Below are positions 9,311 through 18,466 of a DNA stretch of 51,257 bases, in pieces. The first letter of the stretch is position 1. Each line of letters starts with the position of its first letter. The translations under genes and the position numbers were made by a program. This DNA comes from a virus. The notes under the pieces were generated by a model. It was given only the letters and a program-made list of their open reading frames with translations. It made no database searches and was not told the DNA's origin. The stretch is from positions 1 to 51,257 of IMG/VR virus record IMGVR_UViG_3300008110_000076; one strand, 5' to 3'.

Positions 9311-9339
9311 TTGCCTTAAGTTCTCTTATGGCCTACAAT
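9311..9339 (+). promoter_or_regulatory. Promoter of the tail tube gene
   Basis: TTGCCT (9311-9316), a 17-nt spacer and TACAAT (9334-9339). About 80 nt of leader follow, with an AT palindrome at 9385-9404 and AGGAGG at 9411-9416. Confidence 0.65.
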
Positions 9340-9384
9340 TAGACATAGAGGGAAGGGCCTAGCCAGCCAAAGATTTATAGATTG

Positions 9385-9404
9385 AAAATATATATATATA
9401 TTTT
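9385..9404 (+). repeat. Perfect AT palindrome in tail tube leader
   Basis: Twenty bases made of AAAA, six TA steps and TTTT read the same on both strands. It lies 7 nt before the AGGAGG ribosome-binding site. It may form an RNA hairpin in the leader or serve as a protein-binding site. There is no U-tract, so it does not look like a terminator. Confidence 0.6.
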
Positions 9405-9426
9405 GAAAACAGGAGGTAAAAACTAA

Positions 9427-10116
9427 ATGGCATTTAACTCAGCCAAAAACATTCTTGTTGGTGCGTCACCACTTTACATCACGAATTCAGATTCGACTGT
9501 AGCTGGTTACGCAACCGACGTTGAAAACTCTGAGCCAGGTGTTGCTCGTGCAGCAACTGCTGGAAAGAAGAATTTCGTTCCAGCGTTTAGCTCATCAGCA
9601 TCATATCGTGTAACTCTCGATAATGCACAGACAACAACAGATAACTCATATCGTAACGTAGGTTTCACAAATAATGGTCTTCAGATCACTTATAACCCAA
9701 CATACGACTCAGTTACTGTGGACCAGTTGCTTGATACAGCTAAGCTGTTCAAGTCTGCGATGGAAGTTATGATCGCTACTGAAATGTCTGAAGGAACACT
9801 TGAGAACGTTCTCGTAGTGTTTGGACAGGGACAGAGCACACTTTCAAGCAACACTTTGGGTCTTGAGGCAGGAGCTCTTGGTGTTCAGCCAACAGAGCGT
9901 CAGCTTATTGCAATTGGTCAAGCACCAACTACAAGCTCATCATACTCAGAGCGTATTTACTATGCACGTCGTGTTTTGTCTGTACAGCAGTCACAATTTA
10001 CACTTGCTCGTAATACACCAACAACATTCCCAGTAACCTTCCGTCTTCTACCAGATTCACTATATTCTGGATCAGAATACGGTAAGATTATTGATCGTAC
10101 TTGGACACCAGCTTAA
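9427..10116 (+). CDS. Major tail (tube) protein
   Basis: A 229-residue protein between tail terminator and chaperones, which is the standard location for the tail tube subunit that stacks in rings around the tape measure. It is beta-rich with a repeated Ser/Thr-rich character (N-terminal AFNSAKNILVGASPLYIT; internal SYRNVGFTNNGLQITYNPTYDSVTVDQL) and a C-terminal FPVTFRLLPD strand. It has its own promoter, the strongest Shine-Dalgarno sequence in the region (AGGAGG), a codon bias toward CGT/CTT/ATC, and a terminator. All agree with very high expression. Confidence 0.88.
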   Translation: MAFNSAKNILVGASPLYITNSDSTVAGYATDVENSEPGVARAATAGKKNFVPAFSSSASYRVTLDNAQTTTDNSYRNVGFTNNGLQITYNPTYDSVTVDQLLDTAKLFKSAMEVMIATEMSEGTLENVLVVFGQGQSTLSSNTLGLEAGALGVQPTERQLIAIGQAPTTSSSYSERIYYARRVLSVQQSQFTLARNTPTTFPVTFRLLPDSLYSGSEYGKIIDRTWTPA

Positions 10117-10139
10117 TTAAATATTTGAGCTAATTCAGG

Positions 10140-10164
10140 AGGCCCCCCAAAAGGGGGCCTTTCT
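10140..10164 (+). terminator. Terminator after tail tube gene
   Basis: AGGCCCCCC (10140-10148), an AAAA loop and GGGGGCCT (10153-10160), followed by TTC. It isolates the tail tube transcript from the chaperone unit. Confidence 0.88.
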
Positions 10165-10166
10165 GC

Positions 10167-10195
10167 TTGTGTTATTATATTGTTTTTGTTATAAT
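10167..10195 (+). promoter_or_regulatory. Promoter for chaperone/tape measure unit
   Basis: TTGTGT (10167-10172), a 17-nt spacer and TATAAT (10190-10195), placed directly after the tail tube terminator. GGAGGA follows at 10211-10216. Confidence 0.65.
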
Positions 10196-10220
10196 GATTT
10201 AGATCCTAAAGGAGGACAAA

Positions 10221-10553
10221 TTGGCTACAAAAGTATATGATGTAGAAGAGATAGAACTACAAAATGGCGCAAGTGTTAAGCTAAAGCCGCTATCTATTAA
10301 AGAGCTCCGTAAGTTTATGGCAGCTATCCAAAGAACAGCAGAATCAACAACAGAAGAACAAACATTAACAATTCTTATTGACGCAGTTGCAGTTGCGTTA
10401 GAGAAACAATTACCAGACTTGGTAAAAGATAGAGATGCACTAGAAGACGCATTAGATGTTCCAACAATTAATCGCATTCTTGAAGTTTGCGGTGGAATTA
10501 AGATGGACGACCCAAACCTTCTAGCGGCAGCGGTTCTGGCTGGTCAGAACTAG
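10221..10553 (+). CDS. Tail assembly chaperone G, TTG start
   Basis: The first chaperone of the tape measure, equivalent to lambda gpG. The TTG start is fixed by GGAGGA 4 nt upstream. The 110-residue product is mostly helical (VDEVEIELQNGASVKLKPLS-like N-terminus; SIKELRKFMAAIQRTAE helix). A CCCAAAC slippery heptamer at 10511-10517 near the 3' end allows ribosomes to move into the -1 frame and make a longer G-T fusion. The C-terminal LLAAAVLAGQN ending is used when no shift occurs. Confidence 0.87.
   Translation: MATKVYDVEEIELQNGASVKLKPLSIKELRKFMAAIQRTAESTTEEQTLTILIDAVAVALEKQLPDLVKDRDALEDALDVPTINRILEVCGGIKMDDPNLLAAAVLAGQN
10511..10517 (+). promoter_or_regulatory. -1 ribosomal frameshift slippery site CCCAAAC
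   Basis: C CCA AAC is read in the frame of chaperone G and matches the X XXY YYZ rule. The -1 frame is open from here to 10879, giving a fusion of about 219 residues that joins through a PSSGSGSG linker. Confidence 0.87.
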
Positions 10554-10879
10554 ATCTTGCCGCTTTATTAGGTGAAGCATTTCTTCTAGGACACTGGAAG
10601 AATTACGAAGAACTAGAAGATAGTCTTTCAATGCCAGAATTACTTCTAACATTGAAAGCAATGCGTGAAAGAGAGCAGAACCAGAGAAAGTTTGCAGCGT
10701 CACTAAAGGGAATATCTTTAGATGACAATGCAGAAAAAACAGGTCCATCATTCGATGAAGTAAGAAGAAGGGCCCTTGGCATAGATGCATCAGAAAATGA
10801 TGTTCTTAGTTTACAAGGACCTTTTGCACAAGAGGCAGGATTCGGAATCGGAGCAGGACTAGGTTATACCAAGGAGTAA
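10517..10879 (+). CDS. Tail assembly chaperone T extension (frameshift part)
   Basis: The -1 frame portion of the G-T chaperone, reached by slipping at CCCAAAC. It encodes 120 residues: a Ser/Gly linker, a hydrophobic helix containing LAALLGEAFLLGHWKNYEEL, then the LLLTLKAMREREQNQRK helix and an acidic-to-Gly-rich end. An internal ATG at 10631 has no good Shine-Dalgarno sequence, so the frameshift product is the likely form. The tape measure gene begins 4 nt after its stop. In lambda and many siphoviruses the ratio of G to GT sets correct tape measure folding. Confidence 0.83.
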   Translation, partial: PSSGSGSGWSELDLAALLGEAFLLGHWKNYEELEDSLSMPELLLTLKAMREREQNQRKFAASLKGISLDDNAEKTGPSFDEVRRRALGIDASENDVLSLQGPFAQEAGFGIGAGLGYTKE

Positions 10880-10882
10880 TTA

Positions 10883-13800
10883 GTGGCTGACGAACAAATT
10901 GTAACTAGTATAGTCGCCAAAGCCGACTTATCAAGTCTTGTTGCCGAAGTGCACAAGGCTACTGCTAGTTTACAAAATATGCAGCAGGAGCTTGCTTCTG
11001 CTGGAAGAACTGTAGCCTCTCAGGTTAAAGTCATTAATAACTCTTTTGGTGAAACCTTAAGAAGTACTGGTCAATTCTCATCACATTTCATAACATTAAA
11101 TTCGGATGTAGAAAAATTTGGTAGAGGTCTTGATACTGGAAGACTTAAGCTAAGAGATTATTTTGGCGCATTTGCTGGCCACGCACAGCAAAGCGGAGGA
11201 TTAATTAGAGAACTTGCTAAGCAGCAAGTCATGCTTCAGAATGCAATCATGCAGCCTATTGGGCGTAATGCTCAAGGCTTAATGCAATATAACGTTCATA
11301 TTCCAAGAGGTTTAGACCTAGTAAAAAACAAAACTAATTTAGCTCGAATGGAATTGCAGATCATGAATCGTGCAATTAATGAGGGAGCAACAGCTTTAAT
11401 TAACTGGGGTAAGAATACTCAGTGGGCAGGTCGTCAGTTAACAGTAGGTTTAACTCTTCCTTTAGCTGGTTTTGGCGCAGCAGCAGCAAAAGCTTTTAGA
11501 GAAGCAGATCAAGAACTAACTCGTTTAACTAAGGTTTATGGAGATATCGCAGGAAGCACTGCGGCTGAACTGGGCAAAGTTAGATCAGAAATCACACAAA
11601 CATCTAAAGAGCTTGCAACTGGAATGGGTGTTAGCTTTAAAGAAACCATATCTCTTGCAGCGGATATCGCAGCAACTGGAAAGACTGGAAACGAACTTTT
11701 AGGTTCATTAAAAGAAACAACACGCCTTGCCGTACTTGGAGAAGTAGACAGACAAGAAGCTATGAAGGCAACCCTGGCTATCCAGTCAGCATTTAAGCAG
11801 GATACAGATGAGCTTGCAAAATCAATTAACTTTTTAAACGCAGTTGAAAACCAAACATCTACAACTCTTAACGATCTTGTAGAAGCAATTCCAAAAGCTG
11901 GCCCAGTAATTAAAGGTCTTGGAGGAAGCGTACAAGACTTAGCGCTTTATCTAACTGCTATGCGTGAGGGTGGTATTAATGCATCAGAAGGTGCAAACGC
12001 TTTAAAGTCAGCACTTGCATCTTTGATTAACCCAACAGATGTTGCTGTTAAAAAGTTTCAAGGTTTTGGAATTGATATATTAGGAATTGTAAATGGTAAT
12101 GCTGGAAATGTAACAGCAACTCTTTTAGAGCTACAAGCAGCTTTAGATAAGCTTGATCCTTTGTCAAAACAACAGGCTATTGAACAATTATTTGGAAAGT
12201 TCCAGTTCTCAAGACTTAACGCATTGTTTGAGAACTTAGGAAAGCAGGGAAGCCAGACCTTACAAGTTCTTGATTTAATGAAGGCAAGCGCAGGAGATTT
12301 AGAGAAACTGGCTGGTCGAGAATTAGCAGCAGTAACTGAATCTGCGTCAGGAAAGTACAGAAGAGCAATTGAAGGACTTAGAGCAGAACTTGCTGTAGTA
12401 GGAGAAGATTTCCTTGAAATTGGAACAAAGTTTTTAAATGTTGTTACTAAATTACTTAAGTTTTTAAATGATTTGCCAGACCCAGTAAAGAAATTAATTG
12501 TTGCATTTGGTGGATTAACTGCAGTTGCAGGTCCATTAATTATGCTTACTGGTCTTCTTGCTAACTTTGCTGGTTATGTTTTAAAAGGTGCAACAAATCT
12601 AAAAGCATTACTATCTGGTCAAAAGGGCTGGAAGATGCTCACTCCAGAAATTATTGCCGCAGAGCATGCAGCAAGAACTATTGGGGACACATTTTATAGT
12701 GACGCAAAAGCAGCTGCAGTATTGGAGCAAGCTCTTAGAAACTTAATTGATGAGTTTGGAGTACTACAAACTGCAGTAAAAACTGGAACAATATCAGTAC
12801 AGCCAACAATATCGACAGCAGCTGGAAATGTAATTATGGAAGGCGCTGGTCCTAGAGTAGTAAATCCAAATCATCCTTTGGTTGGAGACGAAGATACTAG
12901 AGCTTTCTCACATATTAATCCAAGAAAGAGCGGATACGCAGGACAGTTGTTTGGCGTAGTGCCAGGTCCACAAAAAGTAAATAGAAGAATTGGTGCAACT
13001 CCTCAAGTATTTATGACTGAGCGATTGCCAAATATTGAAGGCGTAACTTCTGTAAACGGTGTTTCAACTGGTATTGTTGCTGAGGAAGCTGCAAAATTCC
13101 ATGCATTGATGGCTACGCTAGGAATGCAGACAAAGTCTGAAGTTAAAGAATTAAAGAAAGTTATTGCTGCTGGCGGAACAATAAGTAGCGATTTATTAAA
13201 TACATATGATGATCTTTTGCCAATAACAGCTAAGTTTGCACAAAAAGCAGCAGATGAAACTGCAATGATTGTTGCAGATCTAAGCGCTGCAAAGATAACT
13301 GTAGATGAAGCAAAGAGAAGAATTCTTGTTCTTAATGCTCAGATAGAATCAGAGCAGATGGCAGAAGTTGCAGCATATGCGGCTTCAAAGGGAAGAACAA
13401 TTGATTTTAGCAAAGCCCCATTAATTGACCAGCCAGTTGTAGATGCTACAGGTAAATATACATTAAGAGATTTATTTAAGAGGGCAAGCACAAGAGGTAT
13501 TTTAAATGAGTTTGGAAGACTTCGTGGAATCAGATCTCACGGAGCACCATATTCAATTGAAACAACTCAATTAAAAAAGCTTAATGCTGGTGGACCTGCT
13601 GCCTGGGTACCAGGACCAAATGTAAATGCAGATGTAGTTCCTGCAATGCTAACTCCTGGAGAATACGTCGTAAGAAGAGATATAGCTCAGTCAGATCCTG
13701 CTGGAATGGAAGCTTTGAATGCTGGACAAGCAATGATTGTGCCAGTACAAAGAAATAGAGGCGGAAGCATCCCTAGAATTCAAAAGTTCTTAAGAGGCGG

Positions 13801-16800
13801 CGGAGTCATGGGAATGCTAAAAAATTTAACTGGAAAACAGATGAGAACCCTCATTCCAGGATTTGGTGGTGCAAAGAAGTTCTATAATGCAAAGGGAACT
13901 GCTGGAGTATTTATTGGAGACATAGTTGATCCAAAAATACTAGCAAAATATCCAGAATTTGTCACAGACGGAAGAATAAGTAGACAATCTGTAAACGCTG
14001 CTGTAACAAGCGGCAAAGTTCCAGGAGAATTATTTGCTGCTGCAATCAGAGCATCTGGCGCTGGCGTAGTTGGATCAGCAGATAGATTTCTTTACGGCTT
14101 GGTTCAAAATGGAGTTATAACTCCAGCTCAGTTTAGAAGAATATCAAAGCAAATTGAAAAAAATTACTTTAAGTACTTGATGGGCTCTAATGGTGTAGGA
14201 GATGTAAACAATGATTATTGGAAGATTGCAAACTCAGTAATTAAAGCAGAATTAGGATCAGGAACTAATGCTGCACATTTGTGGAGAGGATTTTCATCTT
14301 CATTTGGTGCACACACAGGATTAAATTCAAAAACTGCTGGTAGGTCTGGAGGATCTACAAGTCCTCTAAACATATCTGTCCCAGATAAAAATGGAAACAT
14401 GGTTAATTTTGGTAAATTAGAGGGAAATAAAAACTATCTATTTGCACACACAAAAGCACCAGACCCATTAATAAGAAAAGTAAAACAATTGCTTGGATTA
14501 AACATGGGCGGAATGATTCCAGGCTACAGAAGAGGCGGCGGAGTAGCTAGAAGAGGTAGAGTAAACTACGGAGACAACGCTCCATATCTAAGCCCAGCTT
14601 GGATGACAAACAGAATTCCTGTCGAACAACCAGCAACATATTCTGGTCCTAAATCTTCCATGCGTCAGCGTATGATTATGTCTGGGTGGCTTCCAGGACC
14701 AACATCTTCACCATTAAATTATCAAGCAGACGGAACACTTCTTCCTGGACCAGCTCCAAGAAGTATGGGCATGGGCAAAACAATGCTATACGGATCAGTA
14801 GGATCAATGGGTGGCTATGCTGCTGGTAACGCTGTTGCAGGCCAGATGGGCGGACTAATTGGAAGTATTGCTGGAGGATTCCTTCCACAATTAATAATGG
14901 GTATTAAGAATGCTGCTGGCGGAGCAATGGGTCTTGTAAAAATACTTAAGTCTTTAACAATACCAGGAGCCGTATTAACAGCACTAGTCCTTATTGGTAA
15001 AAAGTTATTAGACTACAGAAAGCATTTAGAAGATGTTGGTAAGGCAAACAGATTAGCTTTTGGTGGAACAACAGAGTCATTTGCTTCAGTAGGAATTAAT
15101 AATTTTAAGACCATGACTGATAGGATTAAAGAAATAAATGAAGCTTTAGAACTTCATAAAGCTAAGGTTAAGTCTACGTTCGAATCCTACACTCAAACAG
15201 GAACACCAGGGCTAACCTTAACAATTCAAGAGCTTAAAGAAGCTATTCAAGAAGCAAAAACAAGTCAAAAAGATTATGTTAATGCATTTAATAATATAGA
15301 CTCCAGCAGGGTAGTAGATTATGCTGCACAAATTAAAGCACAATTTGTTGCAATGGGAATGTCAGCTCAAGAAGCAACCAATCAAATATATGCAATTATA
15401 AGAGCATCAGAAAAAGCTGGACAAGCTCTGGCCGCAATTACTTCTAAAGATTTTATTTCAATATCAGACACTGTTTCTGGAATCAATATGCTTGTTAAGG
15501 GGCTCAAAAGAGAATTAGAAAGCGAAGATTTTAATGCAGAAGAATTTAATACAGGACTAGATACTTTGCTAAATTCTTTAACAATTTACAAAGATTCTTT
15601 GGTTGGCACAAAAGACGACAACGATCAGCTCATAGATCAAGCAGACGCTTTAGCTATCACTATGGAAAAAATTGCAGCTTCTTCGGGAGCTAGAAAAGAA
15701 TTGTCTAAGGATAACTTAGAGGCATTAAAAGATGAAAACATTTTGTATAGCGCAATTTTAGGATCAGTTGAAACTATAGAAAGCATATCTGCAAAGATAA
15801 TGATATATCAGTCTGGATTTGCAGAAGTTGTAAATCTAGCTGCAATGGGGGCAGACGAAGCAGCAGCATTTGCTAGAAATCTTGCAATCGTTCAAAACGC
15901 AATGAACGAAGTTACAGAAAATACATCTTCTGGATCTAAAAATCCTTTGCTACCATTAGCAAATATTATTTCTGCTGTAAAGAAAGATTCAGAAGCGGCA
16001 GCAAAACAAGTAAAGGCTCTTAAAAAAGTAGATGAAGATTATTATAAGAATAAGATAGATTCTATTCAAAAGGTTATTAAGGCTTTAGAAAAAGAAAGAG
16101 AAGCCAGACTAAAAGCTTTAGATGTACAAGAAGAAGCTCAGTCATATGAAATACAGCTCTCTCAGGCACAAATTAGATATAAGCAGGCTATAGCAACGGG
16201 AGATCTTGCTCTCGCTGCACAGGAACAGCTTTCTATTGAGCAGCTAGTATCAGATAGACAAAGACAGATTACTAGAGATCAAATAAATAATTCATACGAT
16301 GCAAAAATTCAAAAGCTAGAACAAAGAATTGAAAAGCTTCAAGATCAATTAGAAAGCGCTAAAGATTCTTATAATGCTAAAACTGCTGCAGCAACTCAAA
16401 AAGCAGCCGATCTTGCATCACTAGAAAATTATCGAGACAGGCTTGAAGCAATAGCTGTAAAAAATATTGGGAAAACAGCACTAAGCACAACTGATGCTCA
16501 AGAAATTTCAAATATTTTTCAAGAGATGACTGAAGCTGGTGGCGAAGTTGCCAAAGCTGCAAGTGATATGAGAAGAATGTATGCTGGCCCTTCACAATAT
16601 AAGTTTGGCTGGCAACAATCATTAGTAAATGCTTTGAATCAACAGGTTGGAGGCAATGCTCAATTTAAAACTGCAGTAGACGCCTTTGCAGCTGCAGTTG
16701 CTAAATTTAGAGGCGAAAGCACACCAGTAGATTCATCAAAAATTAAAACTGAAACAAAAACAGCTGGTAAAGGCGTTGTTGTAATAAGAACAATTCCAGT

Positions 16801-17980
16801 TTCAGAATTAACACAAAAGGGGATTAAATTAGAGCCTGGTACTGAATTTACAGATGATGATTCTAATAGATATTCTATAGAAAAGATAACTGGCAAAACA
16901 GCAACCATTAAGAAACGACAATCTGGCGGAATGTTCGGACCATCAGACACTATGCTTGTTGGAGAGCGTGGTCCAGAAATTGTTAAGTTTAATAAGGGCG
17001 GAAAAGTTTATCCAAATCCAAAGACTGCTCCAGTTTTTCCAAAAGCAGATCCAAACCAGAGTTTCTGGAATAGGTTATTGTTTGGAACAAATTATGTTGG
17101 CGGAAACATGAAGATGCTTAAGGGTGAAGTTCCTTTTGGTCCTGGAAGTATAGGTAAATTAACTGAGGCATTGTATAAGGTTCCAAATAGCATATATGGA
17201 ATTGTTAATTATTTTAAGGCTAAGAACCTTATCAAACGTGGACAGTGGCACGGATCTGCAGCAAAGGGATCTAGAGGAGAAGAGTTCCTACAAGGCGATA
17301 ACATAATTGATTATAAAGGAACATACGATCCATATTATGGAATGGGATTCTTCTCAACAGCAGCAAAGAAAGAAGCTGATCTATATGCATCTGGATATAA
17401 CACATCTGTTTCTGGAGATGCTTATGGTTCTATAAATAAGATAACAAAAATTCCATTTGGTAAATATATTGATTTTAGAAAAAATTTAAAGTGGCAAGAC
17501 ATAAGGTTGCACAAAGAAGCTGTAAAGGCAACTCCTAAAGGAAATACAGACTGGAGATACTTAGGCGAACAACTTGGCCCAACAATGGAAAAGCTTGGGC
17601 TAAATGGCGCTATAATGAATCCAATATCTTCAGGCATGCGTTCACCAGGAGGATATGGAACATGGTTGTCTTGGGCAAACCCAAAAAATATTCATACAAG
17701 TGAATATGTAGGAAAGCTACATTCATGGAATGGAGCTGTTCCTGGGCCTTACGGTAAAGAGGTCGGAGCTATATTGAAGTCAGGAACTGAAGGCGTTTAT
17801 CAAGAGTCCTATATTAAATCATTACAAAATGGTACAATGGCATCAGGAGCACCGACAACAATTAATATGACAAATACATACAATATTCCACAAGGACTAT
17901 CAAAGCAAGAGGTTGGACAGTATATTGTTGACCTACAAAAGAAAGAGCTATCTAAGCTCGGAATTTCAAGGAGCATATAA
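10883..17980 (+). CDS. Tape measure protein with embedded cargo modules
   Basis: Sets tail length and forms the inner core. The GTG start has AAGGAG a few bases upstream. The protein is very long (2365 residues). Residues about 200-400 fit the TP901-type tape measure core (motifs FREADQELTRLTKVYGD and SALASLINPTDVAVKKFQG). Hydrophobic membrane-active segments lie near 532-566 and 1300-1375, and a long coiled coil near 1715-1850. Gly-rich joints with VPAMLTPGEYVV (about 915) and GPSDTMLVGERGPE (about 2020) separate globular modules. One unknown module covers about 979-1197. The C-terminal region, about 2105-2300, resembles an ADP-ribosyltransferase fold (H2123 in WHGSA, then G2153-T2159). Module functions are inferred. 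Confidence 0.93.
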   Translation: MADEQIVTSIVAKADLSSLVAEVHKATASLQNMQQELASAGRTVASQVKVINNSFGETLRSTGQFSSHFITLNSDVEKFGRGLDTGRLKLRDYFGAFAGHAQQSGGLIRELAKQQVMLQNAIMQPIGRNAQGLMQYNVHIPRGLDLVKNKTNLARMELQIMNRAINEGATALINWGKNTQWAGRQLTVGLTLPLAGFGAAAAKAFREADQELTRLTKVYGDIAGSTAAELGKVRSEITQTSKELATGMGVSFKETISLAADIAATGKTGNELLGSLKETTRLAVLGEVDRQEAMKATLAIQSAFKQDTDELAKSINFLNAVENQTSTTLNDLVEAIPKAGPVIKGLGGSVQDLALYLTAMREGGINASEGANALKSALASLINPTDVAVKKFQGFGIDILGIVNGNAGNVTATLLELQAALDKLDPLSKQQAIEQLFGKFQFSRLNALFENLGKQGSQTLQVLDLMKASAGDLEKLAGRELAAVTESASGKYRRAIEGLRAELAVVGEDFLEIGTKFLNVVTKLLKFLNDLPDPVKKLIVAFGGLTAVAGPLIMLTGLLANFAGYVLKGATNLKALLSGQKGWKMLTPEIIAAEHAARTIGDTFYSDAKAAAVLEQALRNLIDEFGVLQTAVKTGTISVQPTISTAAGNVIMEGAGPRVVNPNHPLVGDEDTRAFSHINPRKSGYAGQLFGVVPGPQKVNRRIGATPQVFMTERLPNIEGVTSVNGVSTGIVAEEAAKFHALMATLGMQTKSEVKELKKVIAAGGTISSDLLNTYDDLLPITAKFAQKAADETAMIVADLSAAKITVDEAKRRILVLNAQIESEQMAEVAAYAASKGRTIDFSKAPLIDQPVVDATGKYTLRDLFKRASTRGILNEFGRLRGIRSHGAPYSIETTQLKKLNAGGPAAWVPGPNVNADVVPAMLTPGEYVVRRDIAQSDPAGMEALNAGQAMIVPVQRNRGGSIPRIQKFLRGGGVMGMLKNLTGKQMRTLIPGFGGAKKFYNAKGTAGVFIGDIVDPKILAKYPEFVTDGRISRQSVNAAVTSGKVPGELFAAAIRASGAGVVGSADRFLYGLVQNGVITPAQFRRISKQIEKNYFKYLMGSNGVGDVNNDYWKIANSVIKAELGSGTNAAHLWRGFSSSFGAHTGLNSKTAGRSGGSTSPLNISVPDKNGNMVNFGKLEGNKNYLFAHTKAPDPLIRKVKQLLGLNMGGMIPGYRRGGGVARRGRVNYGDNAPYLSPAWMTNRIPVEQPATYSGPKSSMRQRMIMSGWLPGPTSSPLNYQADGTLLPGPAPRSMGMGKTMLYGSVGSMGGYAAGNAVAGQMGGLIGSIAGGFLPQLIMGIKNAAGGAMGLVKILKSLTIPGAVLTALVLIGKKLLDYRKHLEDVGKANRLAFGGTTESFASVGINNFKTMTDRIKEINEALELHKAKVKSTFESYTQTGTPGLTLTIQELKEAIQEAKTSQKDYVNAFNNIDSSRVVDYAAQIKAQFVAMGMSAQEATNQIYAIIRASEKAGQALAAITSKDFISISDTVSGINMLVKGLKRELESEDFNAEEFNTGLDTLLNSLTIYKDSLVGTKDDNDQLIDQADALAITMEKIAASSGARKELSKDNLEALKDENILYSAILGSVETIESISAKIMIYQSGFAEVVNLAAMGADEAAAFARNLAIVQNAMNEVTENTSSGSKNPLLPLANIISAVKKDSEAAAKQVKALKKVDEDYYKNKIDSIQKVIKALEKEREARLKALDVQEEAQSYEIQLSQAQIRYKQAIATGDLALAAQEQLSIEQLVSDRQRQITRDQINNSYDAKIQKLEQRIEKLQDQLESAKDSYNAKTAAATQKAADLASLENYRDRLEAIAVKNIGKTALSTTDAQEISNIFQEMTEAGGEVAKAASDMRRMYAGPSQYKFGWQQSLVNALNQQVGGNAQFKTAVDAFAAAVAKFRGESTPVDSSKIKTETKTAGKGVVVIRTIPVSELTQKGIKLEPGTEFTDDDSNRYSIEKITGKTATIKKRQSGGMFGPSDTMLVGERGPEIVKFNKGGKVYPNPKTAPVFPKADPNQSFWNRLLFGTNYVGGNMKMLKGEVPFGPGSIGKLTEALYKVPNSIYGIVNYFKAKNLIKRGQWHGSAAKGSRGEEFLQGDNIIDYKGTYDPYYGMGFFSTAAKKEADLYASGYNTSVSGDAYGSINKITKIPFGKYIDFRKNLKWQDIRLHKEAVKATPKGNTDWRYLGEQLGPTMEKLGLNGAIMNPISSGMRSPGGYGTWLSWANPKNIHTSEYVGKLHSWNGAVPGPYGKEVGAILKSGTEGVYQESYIKSLQNGTMASGAPTTINMTNTYNIPQGLSKQEVGQYIVDLQKKELSKLGISRSI

Positions 17981-18465
17981 TGCCATCTGTATATTTACCA
18001 GTAGGTTCTTTAATTTACTTTGATACCTCAACAAATTCAACTCCAACATGGCAAAAGGTTAGTGAGCATAATCGTGCTCCAGCTAGAATTGATACTCTTA
18101 GAATTGAAAAGTCTCAAAGAATGGCAAACGGATTGCTAAGAAAATATTTTATTGATGATAAGAAAACACTAAGCGTATCTTGGAATATGCTTCCATCAAA
18201 ATCAGACTTAACAGTAGATGGCGGCTGGGGAGCTGTAGATATTCAAGATTATTATGGTTCTGCAACAAAAGGACAAGGAGCTTTTAAAGTTAAGATAGTT
18301 TACGGTAAACAAATATCTGGAGGGTCCCAGGTAGATAGATCAGAAGAGTTTGTTGCCGTATTTACACAATGCAGTTTTACAGTTGTTAAAAGAAACGTTA
18401 AAGGTAAAAACTCAGATCCAGCTCAAGAATTTTGGGATGTTTCATTAACTCTGGAAGAGGTATAA
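17980..18465 (+). CDS. Minor tail protein, distal tail candidate
   Basis: A 161-residue beta-rich protein whose ATG overlaps the tape measure stop (TAATG). Motifs include SLIYFDTSTNSTPTWQKV near the N-terminus and a C-terminal EFWDVSLTLEEV strand. Such short proteins right after the tape measure are usually part of the tail tip, either a tube-like ring or a distal tail protein. No enzymatic residues are seen. The family is not certain. Confidence 0.65.
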   Translation: MPSVYLPVGSLIYFDTSTNSTPTWQKVSEHNRAPARIDTLRIEKSQRMANGLLRKYFIDDKKTLSVSWNMLPSKSDLTVDGGWGAVDIQDYYGSATKGQGAFKVKIVYGKQISGGSQVDRSEEFVAVFTQCSFTVVKRNVKGKNSDPAQEFWDVSLTLEEV

Positions 18466-18466
18466 A

